Counted from the stretch's first letter, positions 10,368 through 19,130 are shown. The stretch is 62,718 bases of DNA from DASWHD01 sp036393335 (GCA_036393335.1 DASWHD010000093.1:1-62718), one strand, 5' to 3'. Numbers and translations: made by a program. Notes: a model not told the origin generated them from the sequence alone.

Positions 10368-11600
10368 TCAGCCGTGCGGCTTGTAGGTGACACCGCCGAC
10401 CTCGATCTGGATGGCGATCTTGGCCAGCATGGTGAAGATCAACGCGCCGAGGGCCCAGATGGCGATCGAGATCACCACCTCGGGGTTCGACGGCCAGTAC
10501 TCGAAGACCTCCCCCAGGGAACTGGGGATGAAGGCCGGAAGGACCAACCCCATGCCCTTTTCCGTCCAGATGCCGGCGAACAGCAACATGCACGCGATGT
10601 TCAGGGTCACCAGGTTTTTCCGCGTGCGCGGGATCATCAGTAGGACCGTCGCGATGACCATCGCCATCAGGGCGAGCCAGATATAGGGGCGCAGGAGGGC
10701 ATGGCCATGCAGACCGAAGTAGAGGTATTGCAGCGGCGCCTGGTGCGCCGAGGCGGAGTAGAAGACGGTAAAGATCTCCGATGCCGTGAAGAACAGGGAG
10801 ATGAGCATCGCCACCAGGATGATGTTGGCGATGCGGAACAGGGTCTCGTCCCGGATCTCAAACTCGTCGCCCGGGCTACCGTACGGGGTGTAGCGGCGTA
10901 CGATCTGCACGATGATGATGATCAGCGCCGGGCCGGCGGCGAAGGCCGTGGTGAGAAACCGCGGCGCCATCAAGGCAGTATTCCAGAACGGACGGGAGAC
11001 CATGCCGCAATAGATGAAGGCGGTCACCGTATGGATGCTCACCGCCCACGGGATCGACAGGTAAGTAAAGGGCAGCAGGACCTTCTTGTTCGGTTCTTTA
11101 TGATGGAAACGGCTGTAGAGCATGTAGCCGGGGATGAACATGTTGATGAACAGATAGCCGCTGAGCACCAGCACGTCCCAGGTGAGCAGCGACCCGGGAA
11201 AGTTCGGCCAGCCGATGACCGGCAGCAGGTGCCACACCCGATCCGGCCGGCCCATGTCCACCATGACGTAGATGATGCACATGATCAGGGCGGAGCTGGC
11301 GAGCATCTCCCCCAACAGGGTGACCGGCTTGAAGTCCTTGTACCCGTAGAGATACGCCGGGATGACGATCATCACCGCCGCGGCCGCCACACCCACCAGG
11401 AAGGTGAAGTTGGCGATGTAGGAGCCCCACACCACCTGGTCGCGCAGGCCGGTCACGATCAGGCCGTAGCGGAGCTGGTAGAGGTAGTAGTAGCCGCCTA
11501 CCATCGTGATCGAGAGCAGGGCGAGCAGCCAGGCGTAGTACCGGCGGCTGCCCGTAAGGGCGATCTTCACGGAGGCGAGGAGGAAGGTCAGTAGTTTCAT
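10368..11600 (-). CDS. NrfD / DsrP-like quinone-interacting integral membrane subunit
   Basis: This 410-residue polytopic protein has roughly ten membrane helices, the size of the DsrP/HmcC branch of the NrfD superfamily. Such subunits exchange electrons or protons with quinones and pass electrons to an iron-sulfur partner. Family landmarks include VDMGRPDRVWHLL, SIPWAVSIHTVTAF and RPFWNTALMAPRF. The start at 11600 (MKLLTFLLAS) leaves 8 bp after the ferredoxin gene, which implies tight co-expression. It is the third membrane-linked component of the left operon. Confidence 0.92.
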   Translation of the reverse strand: MKLLTFLLASVKIALTGSRRYYAWLLALLSITMVGGYYYLYQLRYGLIVTGLRDQVVWGSYIANFTFLVGVAAAAVMIVIPAYLYGYKDFKPVTLLGEMLASSALIMCIIYVMVDMGRPDRVWHLLPVIGWPNFPGSLLTWDVLVLSGYLFINMFIPGYMLYSRFHHKEPNKKVLLPFTYLSIPWAVSIHTVTAFIYCGMVSRPFWNTALMAPRFLTTAFAAGPALIIIIVQIVRRYTPYGSPGDEFEIRDETLFRIANIILVAMLISLFFTASEIFTVFYSASAHQAPLQYLYFGLHGHALLRPYIWLALMAMVIATVLLMIPRTRKNLVTLNIACMLLFAGIWTEKGMGLVLPAFIPSSLGEVFEYWPSNPEVVISIAIWALGALIFTMLAKIAIQIEVGGVTYKPHG

Positions 11601-11608
11601 GGCGTCTG

Positions 11609-12577
11609 CTAGTCGATGAAGTAGAAGAACTTCGGGTGGGTCCCTAGCTCTTCCTTCAGACGGAAGACCCGTTTGGTGGCGATCAGCTTGCGGATCTCGC
11701 TCTCCGGGTCCAGGAGGTTGCCGAATTTCCGCGCCCCCACTGGACACGACTCGACGCACGCGGGGTAACGGCCGGTGCGGCTGCGTTGAATGCAGAAGGT
11801 GCACTTCTCCATGGTCCCCTTGAATCGCGGCCGGTTACCGATGTAGTGCATGTCGGGATTAATTCCTCCAGCGTGATAGGTGGGGGTGGTCCAGTTGAAG
11901 CGGCGCGCGAAGTACGGGCAGGCGGCGAGGCAGAAGCGACAGCCGATGCACCAGTTGTAGTCGACCACGACGATCCCGTCCTTTTCCTGCCAGGTGGCGT
12001 GGGTCGGACACACCTTGACGCACGGCGGGTTCTCGCATTGTTGGCACTGCACCGGCATGTAGTAGTACGCCGGGTCCGGGACCTTCTCGTGCTCGTAGTA
12101 GTGGTGGCTACCCTCGATCTCCATCGAGCCTTTCTCGATCTCCAGCACCCGAATCCACTCCATCATGGGATCGCGCGACTGGTTGTTCTCACCGACGCAC
12201 GCCTTCACGCACCTCCGGCAGCCGACACATTTACCAATGTTCAGGGCGTAGGCCCACAGCACCCCCTCCGGCGCCGGCACGGTGGAGATGGTGATGCGGT
12301 CGTCGTGGAATCGTTCGCGATAGAGCTTCTCCAGATAGGCGACGCGCTGTTCGACCTCGGCGGGGCTCATCTCCACAAAGTGGTGCAGGCAAAAGTCCTC
12401 CTTGGAGAAGATCTGCGGGACGTGCAGGAGGTCCTTGGGCAGCAAGGTCAGTGCCGCCAGGGCGGCGGTGCCCTGCCCCGTGCGGCGCAGGAAATCACGG
12501 CGCGAGACCCGCTCCTGCGGCGGCCGCAGCTCGATGGGCTGTGGCTCGGCGCAGCGGGGCTGCCTGGGCTCAGGCAT
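11609..12577 (-). CDS. Tat-exported ferredoxin subunit with four [4Fe-4S] sites (DsrO/NrfC-like)
   Basis: This 322-residue protein carries a Tat signal (SRRDFLRRTGQG near residue 25), so it acts on the periplasmic face. Four Cys clusters follow: CVGCRRCVKAC, CQQCENPPCVKVC, CIGCRFCLAAC and CTFCIQRSRTGRYPACVESC. It would pass electrons between the NrfD subunit encoded next and the multihaem cytochromes encoded before it. The ATG at 12577 follows GGGAGGAGAG and overlaps the preceding stop as TGATG, a sign of translational coupling. Confidence 0.93.
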   Translation of the reverse strand: MPEPRQPRCAEPQPIELRPPQERVSRRDFLRRTGQGTAALAALTLLPKDLLHVPQIFSKEDFCLHHFVEMSPAEVEQRVAYLEKLYRERFHDDRITISTVPAPEGVLWAYALNIGKCVGCRRCVKACVGENNQSRDPMMEWIRVLEIEKGSMEIEGSHHYYEHEKVPDPAYYYMPVQCQQCENPPCVKVCPTHATWQEKDGIVVVDYNWCIGCRFCLAACPYFARRFNWTTPTYHAGGINPDMHYIGNRPRFKGTMEKCTFCIQRSRTGRYPACVESCPVGARKFGNLLDPESEIRKLIATKRVFRLKEELGTHPKFFYFID

Positions 12578-13320
12578 CAGTCTCTCCTCCCGAAGGCCGC
12601 ATAGGCGGCGAGACCCACGAAGGCGAAGACGCCGAGGGCGACGACGAATGGCAGGTCCGGGGCCGCGGGGGGCGCGGCCGGATAATCTTCCGCCGGCTCC
12701 AGCGGCACCAGCTTGAACTGCGGATCGTGGGGGTTGTGGCAGCCGGTACAGATGCGCGCCGGTTTGGGCTCGCTCAACGTACCCACCCAGCGGCCGTGGA
12801 GACGGTTCTGCCAGTCGCGATAGATCGGCCCGTGGCATTGGCCGCACAGGCGTGGGGCCTCACCCCAAGGGATCTGTTCGCCATTGAAGAGCTGCAGCAC
12901 GTTGCGTTTGTTCGCGCTGTGGCAAGTGAGGCACCAGAAGGCGCCCTTGCCGTGCTTGAGGTCCTTGTCATCGTGCGGGTCCTCCAGCTTGCGCGGTGTC
13001 GGATCGACCTCCCACGTCTCGTCGTGGCAATCGGTGCAGGTTCCCTCTTCGAAGCGGAACGGCTCCTGGAAATCGCCCTCCAGCCACCCGTCGAGGGTGC
13101 CGTTCTCCTGGTAGTAGAGACCGGCCGGGCCCGGCACACGGATATCCTCGGGATGGCAGACCACACAGCCCTGGCCGGTCTTCTCCGCCATGGCGACGGT
13201 GGCGTGCGCCTGGCCTCCCGCCAGCAGGAGCAAGGAGATGCACAGGGTGGAGTGGAGCACGACGCGGGCACGGCGCGCTGATCGTGGAGGGAGAGGCAAG
13301 GGCGCGCGGGGCAGGTTCAT
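12577..13320 (-). CDS. Membrane-anchored pentahaem cytochrome c
   Basis: This 247-residue protein has an N-terminal signal segment (near HSTLCISLLLLAGGQAHA), five haem motifs (CVVCH, CTDCH, CLTCH, CGQCH, CTGCH) and a C-terminal membrane helix (LPFVVALGVFAFVGLAAYAAF) with an RRD tail. This puts the haem domain in the periplasm with a C-terminal anchor. It lies between a second pentahaem cytochrome gene and the Tat ferredoxin gene, so it probably belongs to the same complex. The start at 13320 is chosen for the signal peptide; the frame upstream overlaps the neighbouring gene and is not coding-like. Confidence 0.87.
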   Translation of the reverse strand: MNLPRAPLPLPPRSARRARVVLHSTLCISLLLLAGGQAHATVAMAEKTGQGCVVCHPEDIRVPGPAGLYYQENGTLDGWLEGDFQEPFRFEEGTCTDCHDETWEVDPTPRKLEDPHDDKDLKHGKGAFWCLTCHSANKRNVLQLFNGEQIPWGEAPRLCGQCHGPIYRDWQNRLHGRWVGTLSEPKPARICTGCHNPHDPQFKLVPLEPAEDYPAAPPAAPDLPFVVALGVFAFVGLAAYAAFGRRD

Positions 13321-13340
13321 GGGGGAAACGGTGGCTTGGC

Positions 13341-14153
13341 TCACTCGGTCTTCTTCTGCAGGGACTCGCGATGCGCCCGTCTCTTCTCCTCCAGCTTGGC
13401 CTGCTCGATCTCCCGCTCCTTTTGCCGGAGGCGGTTGAGGATCGCGTCCGAGGTGTCCTGCGCCTGGTCGAGGTTGAAGGTGTGCCAGGCGATGCGCTGG
13501 TTCTTCACCTGCTCGTAGAAGGGCACCATCTCCTGCGGCTGGCCAATCGACTCGTAGTACGCTCCAACCCACTTCAGGTAGCTGCTGATTATCATGTTGT
13601 GGCGGCGGATCTGGCGTGCTTTCTCGGGAAAGCCGGGGTGGTTCCCGGTCTCCTCGTTGTGGCAGCGCTCACACACCGTGGCGATCTTCGACGGGGTAAG
13701 GACCGTCGTGTTGAGGGAACCGTGACAGGTGACGCAGTTCGGGCCGACGCCCTGCTCGGTGAGACGGCGGTAGTGCTTGCTCTGGGTGAAGCTATCGTAG
13801 ATCTCGGCGTGGCACCGGCCGCACACCTTGGGGATGTTCTTGTAGAAGACCTGGCTTCCGGGTAGCCCGGCTTCCAGCGCCTTACCGTGGGCCTGGTCCT
13901 TGTCGGCCGCCTGCGGGTCGCCTCCGTGGCAGTCGGAGCAGGTGACCCCATTGGCCGCGTGGCTGGAAGCGCTCCACTTCTGGAAGTAATCGAACAGCTT
14001 CTTGTTGCGTACCGCAAACGACGGGTCGCCGTGGCAGGTGACGCAACGATCCTCGGCGGCGGCCGCCACCGGGGCCGGGACTATCAGCACGGGCAAAACG
14101 ATCGCCGCCCACAGCGTCAGACCCAGGCGCGCTACTCGTCCGCTCACATCCAT
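13341..14153 (-). CDS. Periplasmic pentahaem cytochrome c, first gene of the left operon
   Basis: This 270-residue precursor has a signal peptide of about 33 residues and five haem motifs (CVTCH, CSDCH, CGRCH, CVTCH, CERCH). A long charged helical C-terminus of about 80 residues, rich in Lys, Glu, Arg and Gln, follows and may be a coiled coil for complex assembly. The ATG at 14153 follows GGAGAAAGGGC. A sigma-54-type promoter lies 80 bp upstream. It is followed within 20 bp by the anchored pentahaem gene. Confidence 0.88.
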   Translation of the reverse strand: MDVSGRVARLGLTLWAAIVLPVLIVPAPVAAAAEDRCVTCHGDPSFAVRNKKLFDYFQKWSASSHAANGVTCSDCHGGDPQAADKDQAHGKALEAGLPGSQVFYKNIPKVCGRCHAEIYDSFTQSKHYRRLTEQGVGPNCVTCHGSLNTTVLTPSKIATVCERCHNEETGNHPGFPEKARQIRRHNMIISSYLKWVGAYYESIGQPQEMVPFYEQVKNQRIAWHTFNLDQAQDTSDAILNRLRQKEREIEQAKLEEKRRAHRESLQKKTE

Positions 14154-14233
14154 AGTTGTGCCCTTTCTCCGGTCGTGCGCCGGTCTGTCCCGGGGCGCAC
14201 GCGCTCCCCTCCGAGCCGGGAATAATAAATTTC

Positions 14234-14249
14234 TGCAAATGCCTTGCCA
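14234..14249 (-). promoter_or_regulatory. Sigma-54 (-24/-12) promoter for the left cytochrome operon
   Basis: Read on the minus strand the site is TGGCAAGGCATTTGCA, against the consensus TGGCACGNNNNTTGCW. The invariant GG and GC are present with correct spacing. Transcription would begin about 12 bp downstream, giving a leader of about 70 bases before the first pentahaem gene. The call rests on the motif match and position only. Confidence 0.65.
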
Positions 14250-14674
14250 GGTCGGGGCGACGCGCGGCGCCTGATGTCGGTTCTGGGCAAAGACGGGCAG
14301 GCAGGTTGCGCCCCGCGCGCCGAGGGGCGAATTTGCCCGGTTGCGTTCCGTTATTGGGGCGCTATCGTGCGACGCGGGCGGGAGGGCGCAGGGGCGATGC
14401 GCGATCCCCCCGTTGGATGGCGGGCGCGGAGTACCGGTGCCGCGAGCGGGCGACCGACTCGCCTGGGGCAGAAAAGCCCATCATCTTACTAGAGGTTGGG
14501 GAATTCCGTCCCGGTTCGACTGCGTCGCCGGACGTCCCTGGCCGTGCCGCCATCGGTAGATCGCGTTGCTGATGGACCCACGACCATGATCCGCGCCCTG
14601 GTGAGGCACGGCAGCCGCCTCCGGAGCACAGGATCGGAGAGATTGCAGCCGCCACCTCCGGGGACATGACAGGG
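14250..14674. other. Intergenic region between the divergent sigma-54 promoters
   Basis: These 425 bp contain no ORF with a plausible start or recognisable product on either strand. The region is GC-rich and is where activator-binding sites for the two divergent sigma-54 promoters would be expected. I could not pick out a clear repeated or palindromic operator by eye. Confidence 0.6.
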
Positions 14675-14690
14675 TTGGCACATGCTTTGC
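14675..14690 (+). promoter_or_regulatory. Sigma-54 (-24/-12) promoter for the right NrfD/molybdopterin operon
   Basis: TTGGCACATGCTTTGC matches the consensus TTGGCACGNNNNTTGC closely, with GG at -24 and GC at -12 and correct spacing. The predicted start site is near 14702, giving a leader of about 85 bases before the GTG at 14788. No convincing competing sigma-70 site was noticed. Confidence 0.75.
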
Positions 14691-14787
14691 GTCAGCTCCT
14701 TGGTCGTCGCCGGTCGAGGGGGCCGCGCGGCGGTGCGGGGCGTTTGCGCCACGGCTCACTCAATGGCAAACGGATTGGAGGTACGCG

Positions 14788-15015
14788 GTGATTACCCTCA
14801 AGGTCGTGGTCCTCGCGCTGGTCCATATCGCGCTGCTGGTCGTCATGGGCGGGACCCTGGTGAGCATCATGAGCAGCGACGTGAGGTTCACCGACGAAGC
14901 CGGTTTGACCTGGCACAAGGGCGCGGCTAGCCGGGCAGCGGTGAAGGCGACGATCTGTTTCCTCGCCTTCTGCGCCTACCTCTTCATGATCATCAACTTC
15001 AAGTTCGTCGGGTAG
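14788..15015 (+). CDS. Small two-helix membrane protein, first gene of the right operon
   Basis: This 75-residue protein has two hydrophobic segments (about 4-26 and 54-72) separated by a polar loop. I do not recognise a family. The GTG start at 14788 is well supported by GGAGGT 6 bp upstream. It sits 40 bp before a ferredoxin gene in a sigma-54-driven operon, so a role as an accessory subunit or assembly factor of the NrfD complex is plausible but inferred. Confidence 0.75.
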   Translation: MITLKVVVLALVHIALLVVMGGTLVSIMSSDVRFTDEAGLTWHKGAASRAAVKATICFLAFCAYLFMIINFKFVG

Positions 15016-15055
15016 CCGCGCCCCGGTACCGGCGGCCCCACCGGGAGTCAACCGC

Positions 15056-15706
15056 ATGGCCTTTGAGGTGAACAACGGCGCGCGCAACGGCGCGCGCAAA
15101 GTCCGGTACGGGATGCTGGTGGACCTGCGTCGCTGCGTCGGCTGCCAGTCGTGCTCCGTGGCCTGCAAGAGCGAAAACGAGGTGCCGCTCGGTAAGTTCC
15201 GTACCTGGGTGAAGGTAATCGAGAAGGGCCGTTATCCGGACGTCAGCCGGCAGTTCCTGCCGATCATGTGCAACCAGTGCGAGAAGCCGATCTGCAACCG
15301 CAACTGCCCGGTCAAGGCGACCTACGTGCGCGACGACGGCATCGTCGAGGTCAACCCCCATCGCTGCATCGGCTGCATGTACTGCATGGCGTCGTGCCCG
15401 TACGACGTGCGCTACATCAACCCGCTGCGCAAGATCGTACAGAAGTGCAATTGGTGCGCGCACCGCCTCGATGCGGGGTTGTTGCCGGCCTGCGTCGAGA
15501 CCTGTCTGGGCCGTGCCCTGGTGTTCGGCGACATCAACGACCCGAACAGCGAGATCTCGCAGCTCCTGGCGACCAATCCGGTGGTTACCCTGAAGGCGGC
15601 TCTCGGGACCGAACCACACTGCTTTTACATCGGGGCGGACGCGGACGCCATGGATCCCACCAAGGGCGTGGACATCAACCACCTGCACTTCCACGAGCCG
15701 TATTAG
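15056..15706 (+). CDS. Four-cluster ferredoxin subunit (PsrB/DmsB-like)
   Basis: This 216-residue protein has four Cys motifs for [4Fe-4S] clusters: CVGCQSCSVAC, CNQCEKPICNRNC, CIGCMYCMASC and CNWCAHRLDAGLLPACVETC. Unlike the ferredoxin of the left operon it has no Tat signal. In PsrABC-type enzymes the equivalent subunit is exported bound to its Tat-tagged catalytic partner, which here is encoded two genes later. It would link the molybdopterin-fold subunit to the NrfD membrane subunit. GGGAG upstream supports the ATG at 15056. Confidence 0.92.
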   Translation: MAFEVNNGARNGARKVRYGMLVDLRRCVGCQSCSVACKSENEVPLGKFRTWVKVIEKGRYPDVSRQFLPIMCNQCEKPICNRNCPVKATYVRDDGIVEVNPHRCIGCMYCMASCPYDVRYINPLRKIVQKCNWCAHRLDAGLLPACVETCLGRALVFGDINDPNSEISQLLATNPVVTLKAALGTEPHCFYIGADADAMDPTKGVDINHLHFHEPY

Positions 15707-15712
15707 TGAGAG

Positions 15713-15811
15713 CCGTCAGCTTTCAGCGGTTAGCTGTCAGCTCGTGGAATCCCGAAATGAAAGACTTCCGATCAAGCTGACCGCTGAAGGCTGATCGCTG
15801 AGAGCTAACCC
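15713..15811. repeat. Heptamer repeat hairpin inside the right operon
   Basis: Left arm units are GCCGTCA, GCTTTCA, GCGGTTA and GCTGTCA. Right arm units are GCTGACC, GCTGAAG, GCTGATC, GCTGAGA and GCTAACC. The arms are inverse complements in type and are separated by about 25 bp. The element fills the gap between the ferredoxin gene and the NrfD gene and ends at the NrfD start codon. Confidence 0.85.
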
Positions 15812-16750
15812 ATGGACGTCGGAAGCCAAGTGACGGTGCTCTACAACGCGCCGTACCAGATGCCGTTTCAGCTCCCCATCGCGCAGTACTTCTACTTCAC
15901 GGGTCTGTCGGCTGGCTCGTTCGTGGTATCGGTGATCGCGGTCCTCGGCGGCAAGACCGAATACAAGCCCCTGGGCCGGATCGGCGCGATTCTCGCGCCC
16001 CTGTGCCTGATCCTGGCGCCGATGAACCTGCTGGTGGACATGACCCAGCCGCTACGGTTCTGGCACCTGATGACCTACCTGCCGGGCTACGTGAACTTCC
16101 GCTCGCCCATCACCTACGGCGTGATGCTCCTCACCTCCTATCCCATCTCGGCGATCGTCTACGCCTATTTCGTCTATTCGGACAACCTCAAGTGGTCGAA
16201 GATCATGGCGATCATCGGCATCCCGCTGGCGATCGCCGTGCACGGGTACACCGGCTTCATCCTCGCCTTGGGGAAGGGCCGCGCCCTGTGGAACACGGCG
16301 CTGATGCCGACCCTGTTCATCGTCTCCGCGATGGTGTCGGGCATCGCCTTGATGATCATCATGGCGGTGATCCGCAACCTGTGGATGATGCGCGACGAGA
16401 CGCCGGAGGCGCGGCAAAAGGACGCCCAGCTCATCTGCGGCCTGGGCAACTTCCTCGGGGCGGCGATCGTCGCCGATCTCTTCCTCCTGTTTAACGCGGT
16501 GTTGGTGATCTTGACCTCCAGCCAAGAGGCGTTCCACGCGGCGGAGCTCCTCCTCTGGGGCCACTTCGCCCCCGAATTCATCGGCGTCGAGCTGATCATC
16601 GGCGCCCTGATCCCGCTGGTCATCGTCTTCTACCCGAAGACCAAGCGCTCGTTCGCTTGGCTGAGCCTGGCCTCGGTGATGACCATGGTCGGCATCTTCG
16701 CGATGCGTTTCACGGTAGTGGTCGGGGGACAGTCAGTACCCCTTCACTGA
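15812..16750 (+). CDS. NrfD / PsrC-like integral membrane subunit
   Basis: This 312-residue protein has about eight membrane helices, the size of PsrC/NrfD. These subunits interact with the quinone pool and anchor the iron-sulfur and catalytic subunits. Family features include PIAQYFYFTGLSAGSF near the N-terminus, VDMTQPLRFWHL and KGRALWNTALMP. It lies between the ferredoxin and molybdopterin-fold genes in one transcription unit. The ribosome-binding site must lie inside the right arm of the heptamer element (GAGAG is the nearest match). Confidence 0.92.
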   Translation: MDVGSQVTVLYNAPYQMPFQLPIAQYFYFTGLSAGSFVVSVIAVLGGKTEYKPLGRIGAILAPLCLILAPMNLLVDMTQPLRFWHLMTYLPGYVNFRSPITYGVMLLTSYPISAIVYAYFVYSDNLKWSKIMAIIGIPLAIAVHGYTGFILALGKGRALWNTALMPTLFIVSAMVSGIALMIIMAVIRNLWMMRDETPEARQKDAQLICGLGNFLGAAIVADLFLLFNAVLVILTSSQEAFHAAELLLWGHFAPEFIGVELIIGALIPLVIVFYPKTKRSFAWLSLASVMTMVGIFAMRFTVVVGGQSVPLH

Positions 16751-16811
16751 CGGCCATCACCGAAGCGACCGGCAGAACGGTGGGGCGATCGTTGTGTAAG
16801 GAAACGTGGCG

Positions 16812-19121
16812 ATGAAATTGACGCGCAGGCAGCTCTTCAAATACTCCGCCCTGGGCGGTGCGTTGCTGGGGATGGAGCGCTCCTTCGACCACATGGCACG
16901 GGCCATGGAGCTGATCGAGGGGGGCAAGGAGGTCTCGCGCACCACGGGCAAGAACCTCAAGGCGATCCCGAGCACCTGCCTGCACTGCTACGCGCGCTGC
17001 GGCAACTTCGGCTTCACCGCCTATGGCGAGCTGCTCAAGATCGGTCCCAGCACCCAGCATCCGAATAGCCGGGGTCGTCTATGCGCCAAGGGACAGGCGG
17101 GGCTGAACCGGGTCTACGACCCGGATCGCCTGATGCTGCCGTTGAAACGCACGGGGCCGCGTGGCGAGGGCAAGTGGCGGCAGATCTCGTGGGAGGCGGC
17201 GTACCAGGAGGTGGCCGACCGTCTGAAGGCCCTGCGCCAGGCGGGCACGCCGGAGCGTTTCGTCTTCCAATCCGACCGCGACATCACCACCCAGCAGATC
17301 ACTCGCCGCTTCTGCCACGCCGTCGGCTCGCCCAACGCCCTGGTCAACCATCCGGTGGGCGGCCTCAACAAGAGCGTGGCCCAGCGGCTCACCTGGGGCG
17401 CGGATTGCGAGGTGCCGGACGTCGCCAACAGCCAGTACATCCTGATCTTCGGCTCCAATCCTTACGAGGCCCACTACCTGCGCACCAGCTTCGTGCAGCG
17501 CATCGCCGAGGCGCGCGGCGTGCGCCGCGCGGGGACCCTGCTCAAGCCCAAGGCGAAGATGGTGGTGTTCGACGTGCGCGTCACCCAGACTTCGGGGCGT
17601 GCCGACGAGTGGCACCCGATCCAGCCCGGCACCGACGGGGCCGTGGCCCTGGCGATGGCCCACGTGATCGTCGAGGAGGGGCTCTACGACGTGGAGTTCA
17701 TGGAGAACTGGACCAACTACCCGATCCGTTCCCTGCGTAACCACCTCCGCCAGTACACTCCCGAGTGGGCCGAGGGGATCAGCGGCGTGAAGGCCTCCGA
17801 TATCAAGCGCCTGGCGCGGGAGTTCGCCACGACCAAGCCGGCGACCACCGTCTCCACCGGGGGGGTGACCAAGCACGCCAATGGCGTCTATACCGAGCGC
17901 GCCGTGGCGCTGCTCAACGCCCTGACCGGGAATGTCGACGTGGAGGGTGGCTACTGTCTGCCGCGCAGCTTCGCACTAGCGGATCCGGAGCCGGTACCGC
18001 TGGTGCCGCGGGTGGCGAGCGAGCTCCTGCACCCGTCCGATTACCCCCTCGCCATGCACGAGGTGCCGTCGCGGGTGCTGCCCATGATCAAGGAAGGCCG
18101 GGCCAAGGTCGGCGTGTACATGACCTATCAGCACAACCCCGTGTACTCCCAGGCCGAGGGGCCGTCGTTGGCAAAGATCTTGGAGGACGAGGAGCTGATT
18201 CCGTACTTCGTCTGCCTCGACTCGGTGTACACCGAGACCGCCGCATACGCGGACCTGCTGCTGCCCGCCGCGACGTTCGCTGAACGCTGGGAGTTGGAGA
18301 GCCCGCCCGCCTTCGAGATGGTGCCGTTCGTCTCGTTACGCCAACCCCTCATCTTCCCCCTCGGCGAGGCGGTGGCAGTCACCGACGTGCTGATCAATCT
18401 CGCCGCGCGCCTCGGGGACGATGTGCACCGCTACTTCGACTTCACCACCCGCGAGTATCTGGAGGCACAGCTTGCCGGCGTGCCCGGCATCGAGCAGGCG
18501 GGGGGGCTGCACCACCTGATCGAGAAGGGGTTCTGGTTCGACCAGGCCGCCCAGCCGGAGTACCGCAGCTATCAGAGGCGCGGTTTCGCCACCCCCTCCG
18601 GCAAGTTCGAGATCTATTCCGGACGGATGGAGGAGGCCGGTTACTCGCCCCTGCCGGTCTATCAGCAGCTCCCGGTGGTGGAGAACCTGGAGGAAGAGGA
18701 GTTCACCCTCGTCACCTACCAGAGTCGGGTGCACACCCATGATCGCACCGCCAACTGCATGTGGCTCTCGGAGATCGACCATAACAACCCGGCGTTCATC
18801 AACACCGCCACCCTGGAGCGGCTGGGGATCGCCGATGGCAGCGAGGTGGTGCTCGCGTCCCGCGTCGGGCGGGTCCGGACCAAGGTCAAGGCGATCCAGG
18901 GGATCCACCCCAAGGTGATCGCCGTTAGCGACAACATGGGTCACTGGGAGCTTGGCCGTGTCGCCCAGGCCGTGCGCTTCGAGAGCGACGTGAAGACCAC
19001 CAAGTTGCTGTGGTGGGAGGAGCACGGGATACACCCCATGCCGATCATCGCCCTCAAGCAGGACCCGATCGGCGGCGGCGAGGCGTTGATGGATACCAAG
19101 GTCTGGATTCGCCGGGCATAA
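16812..19121 (+). CDS. Tat-exported molybdopterin oxidoreductase-family subunit (PsrA/PhsA/QrcB-like)
   Basis: This 769-residue protein begins with a Tat signal (MKLTRRQLFKYS). The N-terminal [4Fe-4S] site is CLHCYARC, with the fourth Cys in RLCAKG. Molybdopterin and MGD-binding segments (FGSNPYEAH, HPIQPGTDGAVALAMAH, and the C-terminal domain near RVHTHDRTANC) follow. In PhsA-type enzymes the Mo-ligand Cys comes eight residues after GSPN; here that position is Gly (about residue 183). The protein may therefore be a Qrc-like electron-transfer subunit or bind the metal differently. The ATG at 16812 follows AAGGA with 9-bp spacing; GTG at 16806 is an alternative. Confidence 0.9.
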   Translation: MKLTRRQLFKYSALGGALLGMERSFDHMARAMELIEGGKEVSRTTGKNLKAIPSTCLHCYARCGNFGFTAYGELLKIGPSTQHPNSRGRLCAKGQAGLNRVYDPDRLMLPLKRTGPRGEGKWRQISWEAAYQEVADRLKALRQAGTPERFVFQSDRDITTQQITRRFCHAVGSPNALVNHPVGGLNKSVAQRLTWGADCEVPDVANSQYILIFGSNPYEAHYLRTSFVQRIAEARGVRRAGTLLKPKAKMVVFDVRVTQTSGRADEWHPIQPGTDGAVALAMAHVIVEEGLYDVEFMENWTNYPIRSLRNHLRQYTPEWAEGISGVKASDIKRLAREFATTKPATTVSTGGVTKHANGVYTERAVALLNALTGNVDVEGGYCLPRSFALADPEPVPLVPRVASELLHPSDYPLAMHEVPSRVLPMIKEGRAKVGVYMTYQHNPVYSQAEGPSLAKILEDEELIPYFVCLDSVYTETAAYADLLLPAATFAERWELESPPAFEMVPFVSLRQPLIFPLGEAVAVTDVLINLAARLGDDVHRYFDFTTREYLEAQLAGVPGIEQAGGLHHLIEKGFWFDQAAQPEYRSYQRRGFATPSGKFEIYSGRMEEAGYSPLPVYQQLPVVENLEEEEFTLVTYQSRVHTHDRTANCMWLSEIDHNNPAFINTATLERLGIADGSEVVLASRVGRVRTKVKAIQGIHPKVIAVSDNMGHWELGRVAQAVRFESDVKTTKLLWWEEHGIHPMPIIALKQDPIGGGEALMDTKVWIRRA

Positions 19122-19130
19122 GGTGGCGAT

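Noticed and set aside
14156..14572. Open frames in the gap between the divergent cytochrome operons
   Set aside because: No ribosome-binding sites, no recognisable domains, and overlap with the promoter elements.
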